From Neocallimastix lanati (nom. inval.) (Eukaryota; Neocallimastigomycota; Neocallimastigomycetes; Neocallimastigales; Neocallimastigaceae), in NCBI GenBank assembly GCA_016946835.1, contig JACVTC010000115.1:372501-436500 (forward strand): 64,000 bases of DNA, given 5' to 3'. Positions 56,126-64,000 of the stretch are shown here, piece by piece. The notes under the pieces are model-generated. The model was not told the DNA's origin. It ran no database searches and saw only the letters and a list, made by a program, of their open reading frames with translations. The translations under genes and the position numbers were made by a program. Positions within the stretch are counted from its first letter, which is position 1, and each line of letters begins with the position of its first letter.

Positions 56126-57508
56126 TGACATTAACAAAGTATTTAATTATTATTAAAAATTATTTTATAGGTGCTTCTGTCGCTTATCATTTAACAAAAC
56201 TTGATACCGAAGGAAAGTCTTTATTATGTTTAGATGCTAGAGCTGCTGCTGGTGGTGGTTAGTAATGAAAAAGGAAAAAAAAATTTTTTTTTTTCTTCTA
56301 AATAACTATTTAATAAATCACTATATAAACCATTATAAATAATATAAATAAAATAAAAATGAATTTATATAAAAATTTATATAAAATTTTTTTTAAAATT
56401 ATTTTTATTTACATTTTTATTATTATATTGTATTTATTATTTGAATTTGCAATTTAATAGCATCAGGAAGATGTGGTGGAAATGTAACTATATTTATATT
56501 TTTTTTATTAGTACATAATAAAAATAAGATTTCCATTTTCCATATCCATTACACATATATTTTATTTAAATAGAATTTATTTGATAAAAGTTTTTTTGAA
56601 TAACCAGTTTTCATTTATTTATTACACAAATTTGAAATTTTTATAAACTTAAAAATTTAGATGACTAATTCAACCTACAGATACTTTAAATATGATATGA
56701 AAAAGTAAATAATATTTGTATTCATTAATATAATTATAATATAAAAATTATAATTAAATATCAATAAATTAAATAAATACAATATAGTAACACTCATAAT
56801 ACTATATAATATAATAATTTTAATAATTAATAATTATAACCATGATAATAAAAAGATATGGTTTAGATATTGCAAAGAAAATTAGAATTTTTGAATTAGA
56901 AACTGTATTAGCTTTAAAAAAACTTATTAAGGATCATGGATGGGAAAAAAAAGTCGAATTAAGAGAAGGTGGTACTGTTCATTCTTACCTTACCGATCTT
57001 GAATTCAATGAAGCTATCGAAAATATTGAAGAAATGAGAAACCAAGGTCTTGGTCATGAGCTTTTAATTTGGGATCGTCTTGAAACCGTTAAGGTATATA
57101 TATATGTATATTTATTTATAATTAAAATATTTATTTATTTATATTATTTAAAAAAAAAAAAAAAAAATGAATTTATTGTAATAAAAACATTTTAAAAAAA
57201 ATTTTTTTTTTAAAATTTATGAATTTATTTATATAATATTAATTACTTTATTTTTTTTATTTTATTTTATTATATATATATATTTATTTATTTATTTATT
57301 TTAATAATTATTAAATGAATAATATTTATATATATATATATATATTATTATTATTACATATTATTATTTAATATTGTAAAATATATTTATTTATTTATTT
57401 ATTTTTCAATAATTGTTATTTTCTTTTATTTTCCTGAAAAATTATATATCCTTATATATTCTCTTTAACATTATAATTTCAAATATCCCCAACAAAAATA
57501 ATAAATAC

Positions 57509-57575
<67 letters not shown>

Positions 57576-58545
57576 TATATTAAATAATATTCAGAAAACT
57601 CATGGTGAAGATTTTGTTGGTGCCGTTATGAATCCAAATGGTTCTCAACTTTCACCATCTAAATTAACTATTCAACTTTTACAATTAGCTCTTAAATCTG
57701 GTTACTTTAATTTACAAACCTATACTCCAGTTCAAAGTATTACTCCATACACTGCTGAAAGTGCAGCTAATATTGATATTTCATCTTTAAAGGGTCAGCC
57801 AAAATGGATTATTAATACTAATCGTGGTTCGGTTGTTTGTAGTAAGGTTATTCACTGTACTAACGGTTACTGTGCTCATTTATTACCACAACTTCGTGAC
57901 TGTATTGTTCCAGTTCGTGGTCAAATGATGATTACTATTCCTTCTTCTATACCTCGTTTATGGCCATTTGGTATTAGTATTAATCGTGGTTATATCTATG
58001 GATGGCAACGTAATGATAATATGGTTATTCTTGGTGGTGCCAGAGGAGAAGCTGGTCCAGAACTTGAATATAATTGTTCTGATGATTCTGATATTAATAC
58101 CGCTATTGACAGAAAGTTAAGACAATTCTTACCAACTCATTTTGGTGATATGGTTAAATCACCTACTAAAATTATGATGACATGGGCTGGTATTATGGGT
58201 ATGTCCAATGATGTCTTAAATCTTCCATGGGTAGGACCAATTCCAGGTTTAAGATGGGAAGGTCAATATATTTCAGCAGGTTATCATGGCCATGGTATGC
58301 CAAGAGCTTTCCATTGTGCTAAAGCAGTAGCCCAAATGGTATTAGGTAGTAAACCAGATGTTCCGGGATGGATGGATGAAATGCTTCCATCTAAGAAAAC
58401 TGGTCCTACAATGAAGGATTGGGCTAGAAAGGAAGATTTATATAAGATTATGCGTATTGAAGATGGTCTAGCTGAAATGGAAAGAAGAAAGGAAGAAGAA
58501 GATTCCGATAATTTCGCTGAACCAGAAATTAAATCTAAATTATAA
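55628..58545 (+). CDS. FAD-dependent oxidoreductase of the DAO (D-amino-acid/glycine oxidase-like) family, six exons, 492 aa
   Basis: Exons: 55628-55763, 56171-56257, 56461-56483 (23 nt), 56661-56704, 56856-57093 and 57595-58545; GT-AG with consistent phases. A Rossmann FAD-binding fold starts at residue 36: DIVILGAGITGASVAYHLTK, split between exons 1 and 2. It is followed by the acidic ribose-binding end of strand 2 (LLCLDARAAAGG) and ASGRCGGN contributed by the 23-nt exon. The C-terminal exon holds VIHCTNGYCAHLLPQL, VPVRGQMM, the MTWAGIMGMS strand, PWVGPIPG and the closing FAD motif ISAGYHGHGMPRAFHCAKAV. The enzyme oxidises an amine or amino acid with FAD; substrate not determinable. There is no signal peptide. 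Codon use (CGT, GGT, ACT, GCT, CTT) is more biased than in neighbouring genes, suggesting high expression. The last 40 residues are charged. Confidence 0.87.
57507..57580. repeat. ~50-base poly-A plus (TA)n just before exon 6 of the oxidoreductase
   Basis: A run of about 48 A (57512-57559) and about 10 TA units lie 15 bases upstream of the splice acceptor TTCAG at 57590-57594. Confidence 0.8.
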
Positions 58546-58925
58546 GTTCTCTTTTTTTTTTTTATTTTAATTTTTTTCCCTTTCTTTCTCGATTTAATTT
58601 TTTTTTTCTTTAAAAAAAAAAAAAAATTAAAAATTAAAATATTAAAAAATTGGAAAATAAATTAAAAATATATATATAATAAAAATATAAAAAATAAATA
58701 ACTAAATAACAAAATAAATAAAATATTTAAATATATTAAACACTTATATAAGAAATAAAAATAAAAAAAACAAAAATAAAAAAAAAATAAAATAATAAAA
58801 AAAAAAAAAAGAAAAAGAAAAATCACATAAAAAAAAAATAATAGTAATAATAATAAAAATTAAGCATATAAAAAAAAAGATAAATATATATATATATTAT
58901 TTTAAGAGTTAATTTTTTATCAATA

Positions 58926-58957
<32 letters not shown>

Positions 58958-61033
58958 CATAATAATAATTATTAATTTTCTTTTTATTTTTATATATCAT
59001 TTTTCATATTGATGATTGATTTTTAAAATTATTATATATTTATAATATGTATGAAAATATATATTATATATATATGTATTACTATTAAATTTTGGATCGA
59101 TAAATACCATTATTACTATGTTTTACATCCATTTAATTTTAATTGAAATTTTCTTGTTGTAATATCCTCATTTATATTATATTCTATTCTTTATGGCTTA
59201 AGAAATTTTTTTTATTAGTTTATTAATTTACTTATTTATTTAATTATTTATTATTGTTGTTATTAATATGTTTATTTATATATTTATATATATATATATA
59301 TTTATTTATTTATTTATTATTAATCCAATTAATCCTTTAAATATAGGTATTGATCATCCAACAAATAAGTTATGTTACACAGAACGAAAAAATAAAATAA
59401 AATTAAATAATTAGTTGAAATATATATATTGAATTAAAAAATAAAATAAAATAAAAATTTCCAAAATTATTTTAATCATTTATTGATTGATTGATAATAT
59501 TATATGTAGGTTATGACAAGATGATTTTGATTGTTAATGAAATAGTGAAGAATATAGCGTTATTTTTATGAAAAAGAGAAGTAATAAAATAAAATAAAAA
59601 TTAAATTAAATATAAAACAAAATAAAATTAAATTAAATAAAAGCATATATAGATATATCCATAGTAAAAGAAATTAAATAACTATTATTATCATGTATAT
59701 TTATTATTGCAATTTATATATATATCTAAAAATAATATGTAAAAGTAAAAATAAAATTATTTCAAGAGATTATATATACAAATGTTTAAAATTAATTTCA
59801 GAAAACATATTATATATAAAAATGATTAATTATTTTTAATTTTATGGCAACATATACTATATCAATAATAAATAGTTAATTTATATTTTTGTTTTGATTT
59901 ATTTAACTTTCTTATTTTTTTTTTTTTTTTTTTTTTAATTTTGTATAGTTATATAAATTTTAAATATATAATATATCGATATTTTTAATTAAATAAATAT
60001 CATTACTTGTTTTTAATTCATGTCATCATTTTAAAATATTTAAATCATAGAAAATACATAAAAAAAAAATTTTTTTTAAGATATTGGAAATAAAATATAT
60101 TGAACTGGTTTATTACGTATCATTCATATTATTATTTTTTTTTTTTTTTTTTTTTTTGATAATGATAATTATATATATACAAAATATGAAATATTAAAAA
60201 TTATTATTTATACACCTAATCTCCCATAATTAATTTTAATATTAATACCAAAAACAGAAATAAAAATTTTTGAAATAAAAATTTTTTAGATCAAATTTTT
60301 TTCTTTTTTATTTTTAAAAAAAAAAATTTTCGAATCAAAAATTTTTATTCGTCGGAGTTCATAAATTAAAAAGGATAGATATTTTGAAAAAAAAGAAACA
60401 AAAAAAAATTTTTTTATATTTCATGGGTTAACTATATATGAATATTTTTTTATTATTTTTTTTTATTTTTATTATGTATATTATTATTATTACCTTAATA
60501 GCAATTATTTTTAAATGATAATAATTTTAATTTATATATTAATATTATATATTATATAAAAAAGTTTATATTATTTAATGCTTTTTTTTTTTTTAATATG
60601 ATTTAATCTATTTTTTTTTTTTCAATAATTATTGTTTAATTATTGTTTATTTTTGATATATATATATATGTATATATATATGATAATATAAAAGATTTAC
60701 TAAAAAAAAATCATTAAATAATAATTTTATTCATATAAAAAAAATAATAGTAATAAAAAAAAATAATAAAAAAAAATTTGATTAATAATATATAATTACA
60801 AAATATTATATGATTATATACTAAAAAAAAAAAAATAAAATAATAATTAACATTTTTAAACATATAAAAAAATAAAAAATTAAAAAAATAATAAAATATA
60901 ATTATATAATTATATAATATATATATTTTTTATTTTATTTTTATTTATTTTTTTATAACATACAATATTATATATATATACTATTTTTATATATATATAT
61001 TCTTAATTATTATATAATTAAGAAAGTATAGTT

Positions 61034-61066
<33 letters not shown>

Positions 61067-61085
61067 TAAAAAAAAGTCGCCCTAT
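58546..61085. other. AT-rich intergenic region upstream of IFT52
   Basis: It contains poly-A and poly-T tracts, TA repeats, and imperfect inverted repeats near 60262-60352 (GAATAAAAATTTTTGA-type arms). Two slightly more complex patches, around 59085-59200 and 59335-59385, have no coding frame. Nothing else was recognised. Confidence 0.5.
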
Positions 61086-63858
<2,773 letters not shown>

Positions 63859-63969
63859 GTTAATATTCGAAGAAAAATATATCAATATATAAAAATATAT
63901 AATATATAATATATAAATATATAAATATTTATATATTTATCTATTACTATTTTCTTAAAGTGAATAGTT

Positions 63970-64000
<31 letters not shown>

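Noticed and set aside
53826-61085. AATAAA polyadenylation signals
   Set aside because: In sequence this AT-rich the hexamer is everywhere and cannot be assigned to any gene.

Overview
This window is a piece of an extremely AT-rich eukaryotic nuclear genome. It has short GT-AG introns, long homopolymer A/T tracts and many simple repeats. Two genes for ciliary/flagellar proteins (a SPEF2/CPC1 central-pair protein and IFT52) show that the organism builds a motile flagellum. The AT-rich intergenic DNA, Asn-rich insertions, an ankyrin-repeat gene and a bacterial-looking OFA-type transporter fit an anaerobic gut fungus (Neocallimastigomycota). That assignment is inference: no rRNA or other decisive marker is present.

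Layout. 1-3540 holds two decayed non-LTR (LINE) retrotransposon copies on the minus strand, recognised from endonuclease and reverse-transcriptase C-terminal remnants with stops and frameshifts. 3860-4740 is a three-copy tandem repeat of about 285 bp. 5308-6351 (-) is an intronless Ser/Asn/Tyr-rich orphan. 6352-16064 is a gene-poor desert with heptamer and tetramer arrays. 16065-18467 (-) encodes an 800-aa ankyrin-type protein made of three copies of a ~288-aa module. 20816-22129 (-) encodes an OFA-like MFS transporter. 22130-25834 is repeat-rich and includes two copies of a SINE-like 3' end with (AAAT)n tails. 25835-28345 (+) is a four-exon orphan. 29440-41688 (+) is a 26-exon SPEF2/CPC1 gene. 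42842-44065 (-) is a four-exon Cdc42-like GTPase. 48470-53825 (+) is a twelve-exon COP1-like RING/coiled-coil/WD40 ubiquitin ligase. 55628-58545 (+) is a six-exon FAD-dependent oxidoreductase. 61086 onward (+) is IFT52, cut by the window end.

Exon models were built by hand from GT/AG sites and checked by reading-phase continuity. In the SPEF2, CDC42, COP1, oxidoreductase, orphan and IFT52 models every junction keeps frame, which is strong internal support. No tRNA, rRNA, CRISPR or bacterial-style regulatory element was seen. The genes do not form an operon-like unit. The only functional theme is flagellar assembly and motility (SPEF2, IFT52). No clearly new biological system is visible. The most notable items are the COP1 orthologue with its large insertions, the triplicated ankyrin protein, the OFA transporter of probable bacterial origin, and splice acceptors embedded in poly-A tracts.
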